Assembly (NCBI RefSeq): GCF_963678185.1
Contig: NZ_OY782757.1
Location: 2,346,001-2,410,000, forward strand
From: an uncultured Tolumonas sp.
GTDB lineage: Bacteria; Pseudomonadota; Gammaproteobacteria; Enterobacterales; Aeromonadaceae
Length of the DNA stretch: 64,000 nt
Direction of reading: 5' to 3'
Position 1 is the first letter of the stretch; each line of letters begins with the position of its first letter. This document shows positions 40,528 to 51,584 of the stretch, piece after piece. The notes beneath the pieces are model-generated. The model was given only the letters and a program-made list of their open reading frames with translations. It did not search any database and had not been told where the DNA came from. Made by a program: the position numbers and the translations under genes.

Positions 40528-41491
40528 ATCCCGCCGGGATCGCCAGTTGCAACGCTGCACCGCGCACTAATTGCAACGATTGCCCGATCGCCGGGATCGC
40601 CAGACGGGTGGCTGGCAAATGGGCTTTATGCCATAAATCACGCAGCCGTAACGGTGGCTCTTGCAGTGGTTCATCGGTGAGTTTGAACGTGCCCCAGTGC
40701 ATGGCAACAAACAACTCAGCCCCTAAGGCGGCAAATGCTTTCATCGCATCATCAGGGTCCATGTGCTGATGGCGCATAAACCAGCGCGGCGCATAAGCAC
40801 CGATCGGTAACATCGCCACATCAATCGGGCCACAACGCCGGCCAATCTCACTAAAGCCCTCAAACCAAGCAGTATCACCGGCGTGATAGGCACGGAACCC
40901 GTCATGTTCAATGACAAAACCACCCCACCAGCTGGTGTTCATATCCAGCAAGCCGCGGCGGCTCCAATGTTCGGCGGGCACAAAAGTCACTTTGATGCCG
41001 AACACCTCAGTTTGTTGCCACCATTCAAACTCGCGCACATGCGGAAAACCATTCTTCAGAAACCAGCGTTGCATGCCGTGCGGCACCAGATATAACGGCG
41101 TCGAACCCAATCGTTTCAGGGTTGGCACGTCCATATGGTCACGATGATTATGCGTGATCATCACCACATCAATGTTCTTCGGTAACGCCGACCAGCTTAA
41201 GCCCGGCGCGACATTACGCGGCACCACCCCACCCAGTGACGCCGACATCACTGGGTCGATCAGCATGTTGCAGCCCGCCAGTTGCAGCAGAAATGAGGAG
41301 TGGCCAATCCAGGTCAGCAGATCTTGTCCCGATTGCAAAATAGAGCCGTCGTTATGCACCACCGGCACCGGCACACCAGTGCGCGGCGAACGCGGTTGCC
41401 GTTCCGCATGCCAGCCGGTTTGGCGGCGCAGGATATGCCGGATGGGAAAGGCGCGTTGACGACCGTCATGATTGGTATAGCGCATAGTCAT
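40526..41491 (-). CDS. Metallo-beta-lactamase-fold hydrolase (UlaG/NAPE-PLD-like)
   Basis: A 321-residue MBL-fold protein. The zinc motif reads ITHNHRDHMD, a usual H-x-H-x-D-H variant, with LTWIGHSSFLLQLAG and MLIDPVMS before it, HAGDTAWFEGF after it and AMHWGTFKL at the third metal site. This pattern is that of the UlaG/NAPE-phospholipase-D-like branch, which includes hydrolases of lactones and phosphoesters. The substrate is unknown. AGGA lies about 5 nt before the ATG. It sits between malQ and malG, convergent with malPQ and separated from malG by a terminator, so it is probably not part of the maltose pathway. Confidence 0.87.
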   Translation of the reverse strand: MTMRYTNHDGRQRAFPIRHILRRQTGWHAERQPRSPRTGVPVPVVHNDGSILQSGQDLLTWIGHSSFLLQLAGCNMLIDPVMSASLGGVVPRNVAPGLSWSALPKNIDVVMITHNHRDHMDVPTLKRLGSTPLYLVPHGMQRWFLKNGFPHVREFEWWQQTEVFGIKVTFVPAEHWSRRGLLDMNTSWWGGFVIEHDGFRAYHAGDTAWFEGFSEIGRRCGPIDVAMLPIGAYAPRWFMRHQHMDPDDAMKAFAALGAELFVAMHWGTFKLTDEPLQEPPLRLRDLWHKAHLPATRLAIPAIGQSLQLVRGAALQLAIPAG

Positions 41492-41549
41492 GTGATTCCT
41501 ACAGCCAACGGAACAGAGCCCAGCCCTGCACTTAAGAAAAGCGTAGCAT

Positions 41550-41578
41550 AAAAAAATGCCAGTCTGGCGACTGGCATC
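41550..41578 (-). terminator. Intrinsic terminator of malEFG
   Basis: On the minus strand GATGCCAGT and ACTGGCAT form a stem around a CGCCAG loop, followed by seven T. It is 76 bp beyond the malG stop codon and 59 bp before the metallo-hydrolase start. Confidence 0.9.
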
Positions 41579-41653
41579 CGGGAATGAACTCCGTCAAAAC
41601 AAGGGACGATAAAAAAGAACGATAAAAAATAGTACCGAATGAAAAACTACTCT

Positions 41654-42544
41654 TTACCCTTTAACACCACCAGCGGTTAAACCGCCCACCAGCCAACGTT
41701 GCGCCAGCAGGAATACTACTGTGATTGGAATCGCTGACAGCACGGCGGCCGCGGCGAAATCCCCCCACAGATAGTTTTGTGGATACAGATATTGCTGCAT
41801 GCCAACCGCCAGCGTGTAGCTGCCGACATCACGCAACAACAATGACGCGATCGGTACTTCTGTCACCGCACCGATGAACGACAAAATAAACACCACCGCC
41901 AAAATGGGCACCGACAGCGGCAATAACACCAGACGGAAAGCCTGCCATGGCGTTGCACCATCCAGCGCCGCTGCTTCTTCCAGCGAGCCGTCGATGGTTT
42001 CGAAATAACCTTTGATGGTCCAGACATGCAATGCAATGCCGCCCAGATAAGCAAACACCAGCCCACCATGCGTGTTCAGCCCCAGAAACGGAATGTATTG
42101 TCCGATCCGGTCAAACAACGCATATAACGCCACCAATGACAGCACTGCCGGGAACATCTGGAAAATCAGCATCCCTTTCAGCAATGAACTCTTGCCACGG
42201 AACTTCATGCGGGCAAACGCATACGCACAGGTGGTCGATAACGCCACGATACCGGTCGCGGTAATGGTGGCGACTTTCACCGAGTTCCACAGCCACAACA
42301 GCACCGGGAACGGTGGTGGCGTCACCGTGCCGTCCGGATTAGTAACGCTAAAACCTAGCGCCAGCTTCCAGTGTTCCAATGACGGATGTGACGGGATCAG
42401 CTCGCCGGTAGCGAAGTTGCCGCTGCGCAGCGAAATCGCCACCACCATCAGTAACGGGAACATGATCAGTCCAATAAACACCCATAGACTAAGATGAGCG
42501 GCCCACAGGCGATAACGCAATGCTTTAGTTTGTACGATAGCCAT
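41654..42544 (-). CDS. malG: Maltose/maltodextrin ABC importer, permease MalG
   Basis: A 296-residue inner-membrane permease (E. coli 296) with six predicted membrane segments. The EAA loop that contacts MalK is [27 protein letters not shown]. The C-terminus [10 protein letters not shown] agrees with E. coli MalG, where the tail reaches into the MalK dimer. It follows malF by 12 bp on the minus strand and is the last gene of malEFG. Confidence 0.97.
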   Translation of the reverse strand: MAIVQTKALRYRLWAAHLSLWVFIGLIMFPLLMVVAISLRSGNFATGELIPSHPSLEHWKLALGFSVTNPDGTVTPPPFPVLLWLWNSVKVATITATGIVALSTTCAYAFARMKFRGKSSLLKGMLIFQMFPAVLSLVALYALFDRIGQYIPFLGLNTHGGLVFAYLGGIALHVWTIKGYFETIDGSLEEAAALDGATPWQAFRLVLLPLSVPILAVVFILSFIGAVTEVPIASLLLRDVGSYTLAVGMQQYLYPQNYLWGDFAAAAVLSAIPITVVFLLAQRWLVGGLTAGGVKG

Positions 42545-42556
42545 AACAGCCGCTCC

Positions 42557-44143
42557 TTATTGTTCCAGACTCAATTTGCTGGCTTTCAGGTTCAGAATTG
42601 CTAATCCACCCACCAGCAGGAAAATCAACGTGGCAATCGCCGCCGCCAGACCGAAGTTTTGTCCACCGCCGCCTTCGAAAGCAATACGGTAGGTATAACT
42701 GACCAACAGATCGGTATTTCCGGCTGGCGTGCTGGTGCCAAGCATGTTCGGGCCACCGTTGGTCAGCAACTGAATCAACACGAAGTTATTGAAGTTGAAG
42801 GCAAAACAAGCAATCAGCAACGGGGTCAGCGGTTTGATCAATAACGGTAAGGTGATGCGGAAGAAGTTCTGCAACGGGGTTGCCCCATCCAGCGCCGACG
42901 CTTCATACAAATCATCTGGGATCGCCTTCAGCAGCCCCATACACAAGATCATCATGTACGGATAACCCAGCCAGACGTTAACGATCAGGATCATCGCTTT
43001 CGCCAGCAGCGGGTCGGTAAACCAGGTCGGTTTGATACCGAGCAGATGTTCCAGCACCAGATTGATTTCACCAAAACTTTGGTTGAACAAGCCTTTAAAA
43101 ATCAGGATCGAGATAAACCCCGGCACCGCATACGGTAAAATCAACAGTAAACGGTAGGTGGCTTTGCCCTGCAGTGGCTGCCACTGCACCAGACAAGCCA
43201 GCACCATGCCAATCGCCAGCGTACACAGCACGGTTAGGCCAGAAAACAGCACCGTCCAGATGAAGATCTTGATAAACGGCTGTTGAATACCTTTGTCCTG
43301 CAACACGCGCAGGAAGTTATCCCAGCCAATGTTCACGGTGTAACCAGGGCTCATCGCCGACCCAGGGACCCACGCACCTTTAGCATCGACCGCCTGATAA
43401 AAGCCAGTTTTGTCATTCGGTTGATACAACTGACTGGTCTGATTATTCAGCAAACCACGACCATCACTTTGTAACGTATATAACGGGCGCGTGGCCGAGA
43501 ACTGACGTAATGAACTCATCACCAGTTCGCTGCCATCTGGCATCACTGCGGTCAGCTGACCCAATGCCTGACGGTTTTTGGTGATCACGCGTAGTGGTGC
43601 TTTTTCTGCCTCCGCCGACGCGGTTTGTGTTTCCATTTTTAACCGCTGTGGCTGGTTATCCAGCACAAACGGTGCAGATAACAGGATCTGGTTACTCTCC
43701 GGGTCTTGCAGCTGTAACTGCCAATGCCCGTCACTACCCAGCAGGGTAAAACTCAAGGTGTTACCACTTTGAAACTGGCGTTGCAGCAGCACGGATTGCG
43801 CGCGCTCAAAGCTCAGCTGATGCACGGCACTGTAATTGGTAAACGCAATGCCGGTGGTACAAAACAACGGAAACAACACAAACAGCCCCATGCCCACCAG
43901 CCCCGGGTAGACATAGCGCCACGAATAGGCTTTTTTGCTGGCAAACAGATATAACCCGGTGCCAACCAGCAACAGCGTCAGCATGGCAAACAGATATTCG
44001 CGTTGCGCGTACATCTGCACAATTAAGTAACCGTTCAGCACGGCCACCAGGCCAAGTAACGAACGGGAAAAGATCGCGCTGCGCCACCACTTCTGATTCT
44101 GTGGCAGGCGCGGCGGAGTGGTATGGGCAACCGATAACTGCAT
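42557..44143 (-). CDS. malF: Maltose/maltodextrin ABC importer, permease MalF
   Basis: A 528-residue permease (E. coli 514). Three N-terminal membrane segments are followed by the large periplasmic P2 domain at about 95-275, then five more segments. The EAA loop reads YEASALDGATPLQNFFRITLPLL. P2 contacts maltose-binding protein. CGGAG lies close before the ATG. A strong hairpin lies between malE and malF. The C-terminus LNLKASKLSLEQ is similar to that of E. coli MalF. Confidence 0.97.
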   Translation of the reverse strand: MQLSVAHTTPPRLPQNQKWWRSAIFSRSLLGLVAVLNGYLIVQMYAQREYLFAMLTLLLVGTGLYLFASKKAYSWRYVYPGLVGMGLFVLFPLFCTTGIAFTNYSAVHQLSFERAQSVLLQRQFQSGNTLSFTLLGSDGHWQLQLQDPESNQILLSAPFVLDNQPQRLKMETQTASAEAEKAPLRVITKNRQALGQLTAVMPDGSELVMSSLRQFSATRPLYTLQSDGRGLLNNQTSQLYQPNDKTGFYQAVDAKGAWVPGSAMSPGYTVNIGWDNFLRVLQDKGIQQPFIKIFIWTVLFSGLTVLCTLAIGMVLACLVQWQPLQGKATYRLLLILPYAVPGFISILIFKGLFNQSFGEINLVLEHLLGIKPTWFTDPLLAKAMILIVNVWLGYPYMMILCMGLLKAIPDDLYEASALDGATPLQNFFRITLPLLIKPLTPLLIACFAFNFNNFVLIQLLTNGGPNMLGTSTPAGNTDLLVSYTYRIAFEGGGGQNFGLAAAIATLIFLLVGGLAILNLKASKLSLEQ

Positions 44144-44167
44144 GAGGCACTCCGTCTGATTACAACT

Positions 44168-44187
44168 GAGGGCGGCAACCCGCCCTC
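44168..44187 (-). repeat. Intercistronic hairpin between malE and malF
   Basis: GAGGGCGG (44168-44175) and CCGCCCTC (44180-44187) form a perfect 8-bp stem with a 4-nt loop and no T-run. In E. coli palindromic sequences in the same place stabilise malE mRNA and keep malF expression low. A similar role here is an inference. Confidence 0.75.
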
Positions 44188-44213
44188 TTATTCTGACTAC
44201 GACGAGCGGGGTA

Positions 44214-45395
44214 TTACTTCGTCATTTGTTTGGCAACTTCGTCCAGTGCGGCTTTCACCGGCTGACGGCCAGTAGTGGCATTGATAATGGCGTTTTTCTC
44301 GGCATACCAAAACGCGGTCATCTGCGGAATGTTTGGCATGATTTCGCCTTCACGCGCATTCGCCATGGTCGCAGCGATACGCGGATCCGCTTCCAGTTTC
44401 TTCTGATACGACATCAGCGAAACGGCGCCCAACGGTTTGTCTTTGTTGACCGAGGCCAGACCTTCGTCGGTCAGCAGGTAGTTTTCCAGGAACTCAGCCG
44501 CCAGATCTTTATTCGGGCTAGCCGCATTAATACCGGCGGTCAACACACCGACAAAGGCTTTCGACATTTTGCCTTTGAAGGTTGGCAACTGTGCCACACC
44601 ATAATGGATACCGCTCTTATCGGAGTTGCTCCATGCCCACGGACCATTGATGGTCATCGCGGTTTCACCTTTATTGAAGGCGGCATCGGCAATCGAGTAA
44701 TCCACATCTGCTGAGATATGTTTGTTTTTGATCAAATCAACAATGAATTGCAGGCTGGATTGCGCACCGGCATTGTTCACACCGACATTTTTCGCATCAT
44801 ACCCTTCTGGGGTGGCTTTGAAGGCATAACCACCTGCTGCGGCCAGTAATGGCCAAGAGAAGTACGGCTCTTGCAGGTTCCACATGATGGCGCTCTTACC
44901 TTTGGCGCGTAATTCTTTATCTAACGCTGGAATTTCTTCCCAGCTCTTCGGCGGCGTCTTGATCAAGTCTTTGTTATAAATCAGCGATAATGCTTCAACT
45001 GCCACCGGATAACCGATCAGCTTGCCGTTAAAACGTACCGCATCCCAAGTGAACGGGAACATTTTGTCTTTCAGTGCTTTAGATGGATGCACTTCGGTCA
45101 GCAAACCGGATTGCGCGTAACCACCGAAACGGTCATGAGCCCAGAACACGATATCCGGACCATCGCCAGACGCGGCCACTTGCGGATATTTCTCTTCCAT
45201 CTTATCCGGATGTTCCACCAGCACCTGTACGCCGGTGTCTTTTTCAAATTTTTTGCCGACTTCCGCCAGACCGTTATAACCTTTATCACCATTGATCCAG
45301 ATAACCAGTTTCCCTTCCTGCAATTTGGCCATCGCCGGAGCAGAAATTACGAGAGCTGCTAATGCGGTCAGCGCCAGATTTTTTATCTTTTTCAT
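44214..45395 (-). CDS. malE: Periplasmic maltose/maltodextrin-binding protein
   Basis: MalE captures maltodextrins in the periplasm. The gene encodes 393 residues (E. coli 396). The frame is open upstream for 47 more codons, but the ATG at 45395 has AAGGATG just before it and starts a clear signal peptide, [18 protein letters not shown], cleaved after AMA. The mature N-terminus includes [20 protein letters not shown], nearly identical to E. coli MalE, followed by [18 protein letters not shown] and [19 protein letters not shown]. It is first in malEFG and divergent from malK. Confidence 0.97.
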   Translation of the reverse strand: MKKIKNLALTALAALVISAPAMAKLQEGKLVIWINGDKGYNGLAEVGKKFEKDTGVQVLVEHPDKMEEKYPQVAASGDGPDIVFWAHDRFGGYAQSGLLTEVHPSKALKDKMFPFTWDAVRFNGKLIGYPVAVEALSLIYNKDLIKTPPKSWEEIPALDKELRAKGKSAIMWNLQEPYFSWPLLAAAGGYAFKATPEGYDAKNVGVNNAGAQSSLQFIVDLIKNKHISADVDYSIADAAFNKGETAMTINGPWAWSNSDKSGIHYGVAQLPTFKGKMSKAFVGVLTAGINAASPNKDLAAEFLENYLLTDEGLASVNKDKPLGAVSLMSYQKKLEADPRIAATMANAREGEIMPNIPQMTAFWYAEKNAIINATTGRQPVKAALDEVAKQMTK

Positions 45396-45536
45396 TGTCA
45401 CATCCTTCTTGAATGGCATAACGAAGCTGTTAGATAGTCCGGAGAAAAGGGGGATAACTGAGACAACACAGAAACTGCATCGACCTTCTTTTCCGGCAAC
45501 GGTACACAGTCTGCAGTGGCGTAGCGATGCTGGCAT

Positions 45537-45561
45537 CCTCCTCCCTTCTACGCCCCTCCCC
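45537..45561 (-). promoter_or_regulatory. MalT boxes near malE
   Basis: On the minus strand AGGGAGGAGG (45537-45546) matches the MalT box consensus GGGGA[TG]GAGG at 9 of 10 positions, and GGGGAGGGGC (45552-45561) at 8 of 10. They lie 140-165 bp upstream of the malE start codon. Confidence 0.65.
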
Positions 45562-45632
45562 CTGATTTGTGTGAGCCAGCCTGCACAACCATAGGTTTTG
45601 TGCGCTGGCGCAACAAAATCACCTGCTCAGTT

Positions 45633-45648
45633 TGCGGTAAACCTCACA
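45633..45648. promoter_or_regulatory. Candidate CRP site in the malE/malK intergenic region
   Basis: TGCGG-N6-TCACA has one perfect half-site and a 3 of 5 second half with the correct 6-bp spacer. Its place between the two groups of MalT boxes agrees with the E. coli layout, where CRP acts between malEp and malKp. The match alone is weak. Confidence 0.4.
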
Positions 45649-45701
45649 CATTTTCTGCTATTTCAAGGTTTAACCAGCTACTCCACCAATCCGCCAACTA
45701 A

Positions 45702-45724
45702 CCTCCTCCACCCGCCTCATCCCC
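45702..45724 (-). promoter_or_regulatory. Direct-repeat MalT box pair near malK
   Basis: CCTCATCCCC at 45715-45724 is the exact reverse complement of the MalT box GGGGATGAGG. CCTCCTCCAC at 45702-45711 gives GTGGAGGAGG, 9 of 10. The two boxes have the same orientation and a 3-bp gap, the arrangement of the E. coli malK operators. They end 116 bp before the malK start codon. Confidence 0.85.
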
Positions 45725-45840
45725 CTCGAAAAACTTTTTTTTGGATGATTTACGCCTCGTCAACCCCGCGCACTATGAGCACCAGTCAGTAATCCGGTAG
45801 CAACAGACAATCCGGAACATTCGGTGGTAAGGAGTAATTC

Positions 45841-46950
45841 ATGGCGGGCGTGACACTACATAACGTAAGCAAAACCTACGGGGATGTGGCGATTTCCAAA
45901 GACATCAATCTGGAGATCCATAACGGCGAATTTGTGGTCTTTGTCGGTCCGTCCGGCTGCGGTAAATCAACCCTGCTGCGCATGATTGCCGGCCTAGAAG
46001 ATATTACCGCTGGTGATTTGATGATCGGCGAAAAACGCATGAACGATGTGCCACCAGCGGAACGTGGTGTCGGCATGGTATTTCAATCGTATGCGCTCTA
46101 TCCGCACCTCTCGGTGGCCGACAACATGTCGTTTGGCCTGAAACTGGCCGGTGCCGATAAACCGCAGATCCAACAACGTGTCAATCACGCCTCGGAAGTG
46201 CTGCAACTGGCACATCTGCTCGATCGCAAACCGAAAGCCTTATCCGGCGGTCAGCGTCAGCGCGTCGCCATTGGCCGCACGCTGGTGGCCGAACCGCAAG
46301 TGTTCCTGCTCGATGAACCACTGTCGAACCTCGATGCCGGCCTGCGCGTACAGATGCGCATCGAAATTGCCCGCCTGCATAAACGGCTGCGCAGCACCAT
46401 GATTTACGTCACTCACGATCAGGTCGAAGCGATGACGCTGGCCGACAAGATCGTGGTGCTGGAAGGCGGCCGTATTGCGCAGGTCGGTAAACCACTCGAA
46501 CTGTATCACTACCCGGCCAACCGGTTTGTCGCCGGTTTTATCGGCTCGCCGAAAATGAATTTCCTGCCAGTACGGGTGCATGCCACCGAGGCCGAACGCG
46601 TGCAGGTCGAGCTACCGGATGAACAGCTGTTATGGCTGCACGTCGATGGCCGCGATCTACAGGTCGGCAGCATGCTGTCACTCGGTATTCGCCCGGAACA
46701 TCTGCTACCCGGAGACGAAGCTGAATACCGCCTGCGCGGCGAAATCAGTGTGGTCGAACAACTGGGCAACGAAACCCAGATCCACGTGCAAATGCCCACT
46801 ATTCAGCAAAACCTGGTCTATCGCCACAACGATGTCGCACTGGTCGAGGAAGGTTCCATGATTGAAATCGGCCTGCCTGTCCATCGCTGTCATCTGTTCC
46901 GGGAAGATGGCACCGCCTGCCGTCGTCTGCATAAAGAATTGGGCGTCTAG
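45841..46950 (+). CDS. malK: Maltose/maltodextrin ABC importer, ATPase MalK
   Basis: MalK powers MalFG and in E. coli also restrains MalT when idle. It has 369 residues (E. coli 371). Walker [10 protein letters not shown] is at 36-44, the Q-loop is in [14 protein letters not shown], the signature is [13 protein letters not shown], Walker B is [16 protein letters not shown] and the switch His is in YVTHDQVEA. The C-terminal regulatory domain is complete: [32 protein letters not shown]. It is first in the malK-lamB-malM unit and divergent from malE. A second, gap-free collinear copy lies at 49376. Confidence 0.96.
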   Translation: MAGVTLHNVSKTYGDVAISKDINLEIHNGEFVVFVGPSGCGKSTLLRMIAGLEDITAGDLMIGEKRMNDVPPAERGVGMVFQSYALYPHLSVADNMSFGLKLAGADKPQIQQRVNHASEVLQLAHLLDRKPKALSGGQRQRVAIGRTLVAEPQVFLLDEPLSNLDAGLRVQMRIEIARLHKRLRSTMIYVTHDQVEAMTLADKIVVLEGGRIAQVGKPLELYHYPANRFVAGFIGSPKMNFLPVRVHATEAERVQVELPDEQLLWLHVDGRDLQVGSMLSLGIRPEHLLPGDEAEYRLRGEISVVEQLGNETQIHVQMPTIQQNLVYRHNDVALVEEGSMIEIGLPVHRCHLFREDGTACRRLHKELGV

Positions 46951-48252
<1,302 letters not shown>

Positions 48253-48274
48253 AAACTGCGGTTATCTCCCCAGT

Positions 48275-48298
48275 CAACCGGCTCTGCGGAGCCGGTTG
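48275..48298 (+). repeat. Intercistronic hairpin after lamB
   Basis: CAACCGGCTC and GAGCCGGTTG pair perfectly around a TGCG loop. The following bases (TTCTCCGTTCC) are not a proper T-run, so partial termination or 3'-end protection of lamB mRNA is more likely than full termination; malM follows. Confidence 0.7.
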
Positions 48299-48335
48299 TT
48301 CTCCGTTCCTTTATCGCTGTTTGTAAGGATCTCTT

Positions 48336-49199
48336 ATGAAACACACTGCGCTCGCACTCTGCCTGTCTTTGACGCTAACCAGCTTTTCCGCCTTCGCAAC
48401 CGATTCTTCTGCGGCGCCCGCGCTCACCATGGCGCAGTTACAAACCATACACTGGCAACCGGCCTCGATCGGACAAACGCAGGAATTTGATCTGACCAAT
48501 ACCGGACAAACCGCCACCTTTACCAATGCCAGTGGCAAAGTGCTGGCACTGCAATTACCCGCCGACCATGGCGCGCTGACCATTCAGGTACGCAGTCTGA
48601 TCGAGGATAAACAGGTATTCGCTCCCAACGTGCTGGTGTTGGATCAACAACAACGCCCTGCGGCGTTTTACCCCAGCAACCAGTTCAGTTATCAACCCGC
48701 CTCGCTGCTGACCGGTGATCGTCTGGAAAGTACATTGAAGCTCTCACCAGCACCGGGGCAAAAAAGTATCTATCTGCTGGTCTACACCACACCGCGGGAT
48801 TTACAGCAGCAGACTGTCTTGCAAGGCGCGTCAAAAGCCTATGCCAAAGCCACCGGCAACCAGCCACCAGATATTCCCGACCCCGTGGCACAACACGTAA
48901 ATGGTGGCCAACTTAGCCTGAAAATCAGCGCCGAACGCACCAACGACACTATTAGTATTGGCAATAATGACACCACTGCCATTGCCACACCGCTTTCGGC
49001 GGCCAATGCGCCAACTGAAAAAACGGCAACCACAACGGCTTTGTTACCCGCCACCGAAAATTACTTTAATCAGCAGATCCGCCAAGCGCTCAAAAGTGGT
49101 GATCTGTCGCAAGCCTTAACGCTGCTGCAAGAAGCCGAACGACTGGGTTCAAGCTCAGCCCGTACCACTTTCATGGACAATGTACAGCCACGGCATTAA
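48336..49199 (+). CDS. malM: Maltose operon periplasmic protein MalM
   Basis: MalM is a periplasmic protein encoded after lamB in enteric bacteria; its role is still unclear. The protein has 287 residues (E. coli 306), with a signal peptide ending near SAFATDSSAAPA. The body agrees with MalM: WQPASIGQTQEFDLTNTGQ, then VLALQLPADHGALTIQVRSL, YTTPRDLQQQT and GNQPPDIPDPVAQH. The C-terminal third is divergent. AAGGAT precedes the ATG. It is third in malK-lamB-malM. Confidence 0.9.
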   Translation: MKHTALALCLSLTLTSFSAFATDSSAAPALTMAQLQTIHWQPASIGQTQEFDLTNTGQTATFTNASGKVLALQLPADHGALTIQVRSLIEDKQVFAPNVLVLDQQQRPAAFYPSNQFSYQPASLLTGDRLESTLKLSPAPGQKSIYLLVYTTPRDLQQQTVLQGASKAYAKATGNQPPDIPDPVAQHVNGGQLSLKISAERTNDTISIGNNDTTAIATPLSAANAPTEKTATTTALLPATENYFNQQIRQALKSGDLSQALTLLQEAERLGSSSARTTFMDNVQPRH

Positions 49200-49219
49200 A
49201 CAATAACCCCGCGTAAAAC

Positions 49220-49240
49220 GGCCTGCCATCAGTGCAGGCC
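49220..49240 (+). repeat. Hairpin after malM
   Basis: GGCCTGC and GCAGGCC form a 7-bp stem with a 7-nt loop 20 bp beyond malM. No T-run follows, so whether transcription stops before the second malK is unclear. Confidence 0.5.
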
Positions 49241-49375
49241 TATCTACCGAAAAGCCCGCCGCTTCGCAAAAATACACTATCAGGATTTCTTCATCTTCCG
49301 ACTCAAGGCATTATTCTCACCTAACGGTGTAATAAGATCATTCCACCAGCAAAAACAAGCAGTAAGGAGCCAGAT

Positions 49376-50485
49376 ATGGCGGGAGTTATCCTGCGTAATG
49401 TCAGTAAAACCTTCGGTGATGTCACTATTTCCAAAGATATCAATCTGGATATTAACGACGGTGAATTTGTCGTGTTTGTTGGGCCGTCTGGCTGTGGCAA
49501 ATCCACCTTGCTGCGCATGATCGCCGGTCTGGAAGATATCTCAGCCGGTGATTTACTGATCGGAGAACAACGCATGAATGACATTCCGCCGGCCGAACGC
49601 GGTGTCGGCATGGTGTTCCAATCGTATGCGCTTTATCCGCACCTGAGTGTGGCCGACAATATGTCGTTTGGCCTAAAATTAGCCGGTACCCACAAAATAG
49701 AAATTCAGCAGCGCGTACAACAAGCCGCCGATATTTTGCAGCTCACTACCTTACTGGATCGCCAGCCGAAAGCGTTGTCTGGCGGCCAACGGCAACGGGT
49801 GGCGATTGGTCGCACCCTCGTAGCAGAACCGCATGTATTCCTGCTCGACGAACCGCTATCCAATCTGGATGCCGCATTGCGGGTGCAAATGCGCATTGAG
49901 CTGGCCCGACTGCACAAACGTCTGGGCTGCACCATGATTTACGTTACCCACGATCAGATCGAAGCCATGACACTGGCACATAAAATCGTGGTACTGGACG
50001 GTGGCGCCATCTCTCAGGTGGGTAAACCACTCGAACTCTACCATTACCCGGCTAACCGTTTTGTCGCCGGCTTTATCGGTTCCCCGAAAATGAATTTTCT
50101 GCCCGTCACCGTGCTGGCCGTGGAACCACAGCAGGTAGAAGTGGAACTGATGGGGCAAACCCGTCTTTGGCTGACGGTCGACGGCAGCAATGTTGCGATC
50201 GGCGAAGCGATGACGCTGGGTATTCGCCCTGAACACTTGCTGGATGCCGATAACAGTCAGCATCAGTTATATGGTGAAATTCTGGTGGTCGAGCAGCTTG
50301 GCAATGAGACCCAAATTCATCTGCAGCTACCCGGTTATGTGGAACCACTGGTTTACCGCCACCATGATGTTGCTGTGGTGGCGGAAGGGGTGCCACTGGC
50401 AATTGGTATTCCAGCCGAACGTTGTCATCTGTTCCATGCCGATGGACGCGCCTGCCACCGACTGCATCCGGAACCCGGTGTGTAA
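49376..50485 (+). CDS. Second MalK-type ABC ATPase
   Basis: A 369-residue paralogue collinear with the malK product at 45841 and the same length, with no gaps by eye. Every ATPase element is kept: Walker [10 protein letters not shown] at 36-44, [28 protein letters not shown] and VTHDQIEA. The regulatory domain is also kept, including [18 protein letters not shown] and [14 protein letters not shown]. Differences concentrate in the C-terminal domain and in residues 5-30 and 110-130. It has its own AAGGAG ribosome site and 176 bp upstream, in which I find no convincing MalT box. It may be a spare MalK, a partner in heterodimers, or an ATPase for another importer (as MsmK and UgpC do). No permease gene is next to it. 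Confidence 0.9.
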   Translation: MAGVILRNVSKTFGDVTISKDINLDINDGEFVVFVGPSGCGKSTLLRMIAGLEDISAGDLLIGEQRMNDIPPAERGVGMVFQSYALYPHLSVADNMSFGLKLAGTHKIEIQQRVQQAADILQLTTLLDRQPKALSGGQRQRVAIGRTLVAEPHVFLLDEPLSNLDAALRVQMRIELARLHKRLGCTMIYVTHDQIEAMTLAHKIVVLDGGAISQVGKPLELYHYPANRFVAGFIGSPKMNFLPVTVLAVEPQQVEVELMGQTRLWLTVDGSNVAIGEAMTLGIRPEHLLDADNSQHQLYGEILVVEQLGNETQIHLQLPGYVEPLVYRHHDVAVVAEGVPLAIGIPAERCHLFHADGRACHRLHPEPGV

Positions 50486-50584
50486 TGCAGAACAAACTGC
50501 AGTCTGCGTTAAATATGGTAAACTGGGGCCATATTCTCAGTAGCCACTGAGCATCTTTAGATAACGTCTGCGAGGCGATAGCAC

Positions 50585-51538
50585 ATGATCATCGTAACTG
50601 GTGGCGCCGGTTTTATCGGCAGTAATCTGGTAAAAGCATTAAACCAAGCGGGTCGTAAAGACATCGTCGTGGTTGACGATCTGACTGACGGCACCAAATT
50701 TGCCAATCTGGTTGATCTCGATATAGCTGATTACATTGATAAAGACGAGTTTATTGCCCGCATCGTTTCCGGCGATCATTTCGAAGAGTGGGGCGGCATC
50801 AGCGCCATTCTGCACCAAGGCGCCTGCTCAGCCACCACCGAGTGGAACGGCAAGTTCGTCATGGACGTCAACTACGAATATTCCAAAGATCTGCTGCACT
50901 ACTGCCTGGAATATGGCGTGCAGTTTATTTACGCCTCATCTGCCGCTACTTACGGTGGCCGCAATGACAACTTCATCGAAGAACGTCGCTTCGAACAGCC
51001 GCTGAACGTTTACGGTTACTCAAAATTCCTGTTCGATGAATATGTGCGTCGTATTCTGCCGGAAACCGATCTGCAGATCGTTGGTCTGAAATACTTCAAC
51101 GTCTATGGCCCGCGTGAACAGCATAAAGGCAGCATGGCCAGTGTCGCGTTCCACCTAAACAATCAGGTGCTGAAAGGCGAAAACGTCAAACTGTTCGAAG
51201 GTTGTGACGGCTTCCCAAATGGCGGTCAGACGCGAGACTTCATCTACGTGGAAGATGTCGCCAAAGTAGTACTGTGGTTTATGAACCACCCCGACAAATC
51301 CGGCATATTCAACTGCGGTACTGGCAAAGCCGAACCATTCCAGAACGTGGCAGAAGCTGTCATCAAACACCACGGTAAAGGTGAAATTGAATACATTCCG
51401 TTCCCAGAGCACCTGAAAGGCCGTTACCAGAGCTACACGCAGGCCGATCTCACCAAGCTGCGCGCCACCGGCTGTGACGTGAAATTCCGCACCGTTGCAG
51501 AAGGTGTCGCTGAATACATGGCTTGGTTAAACAAATAA
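50585..51538 (+). CDS. hldD: ADP-L-glycero-D-manno-heptose 6-epimerase
   Basis: HldD (RfaD) converts ADP-D,D-heptose to ADP-L,D-heptose, the donor for the LPS inner core. It has 317 residues (E. coli 310). An NAD-binding Rossmann motif opens the protein: [13 protein letters not shown]. The active site region has [10 protein letters not shown] and the catalytic [27 protein letters not shown] and [13 protein letters not shown] are family blocks. It is first in the LPS core region and on the same strand as the genes that follow. Confidence 0.96.
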   Translation: MIIVTGGAGFIGSNLVKALNQAGRKDIVVVDDLTDGTKFANLVDLDIADYIDKDEFIARIVSGDHFEEWGGISAILHQGACSATTEWNGKFVMDVNYEYSKDLLHYCLEYGVQFIYASSAATYGGRNDNFIEERRFEQPLNVYGYSKFLFDEYVRRILPETDLQIVGLKYFNVYGPREQHKGSMASVAFHLNNQVLKGENVKLFEGCDGFPNGGQTRDFIYVEDVAKVVLWFMNHPDKSGIFNCGTGKAEPFQNVAEAVIKHHGKGEIEYIPFPEHLKGRYQSYTQADLTKLRATGCDVKFRTVAEGVAEYMAWLNK

Positions 51539-51584
51539 CCCTGTTGTTGGGGGTCTCAGGCCCCGCAGTTGCGAGATTGATTGC

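Larger units (their letters stand above)
45396..45840. promoter_or_regulatory. malE-malK divergent regulatory region
   Basis: This 445-bp gap holds no gene. It carries the promoters of malEFG (minus) and malK-lamB-malM (plus), MalT boxes near each end and a candidate CRP site between them. The core promoter elements cannot be placed with confidence. AAGGAG (45829-45834) serves malK. Confidence 0.85.

Noticed and set aside
45396..45536. 47-codon N-terminal extension of malE
   Set aside because: It would precede a perfect signal peptide and ribosome site and would cover MalT boxes; the family starts at 45395.
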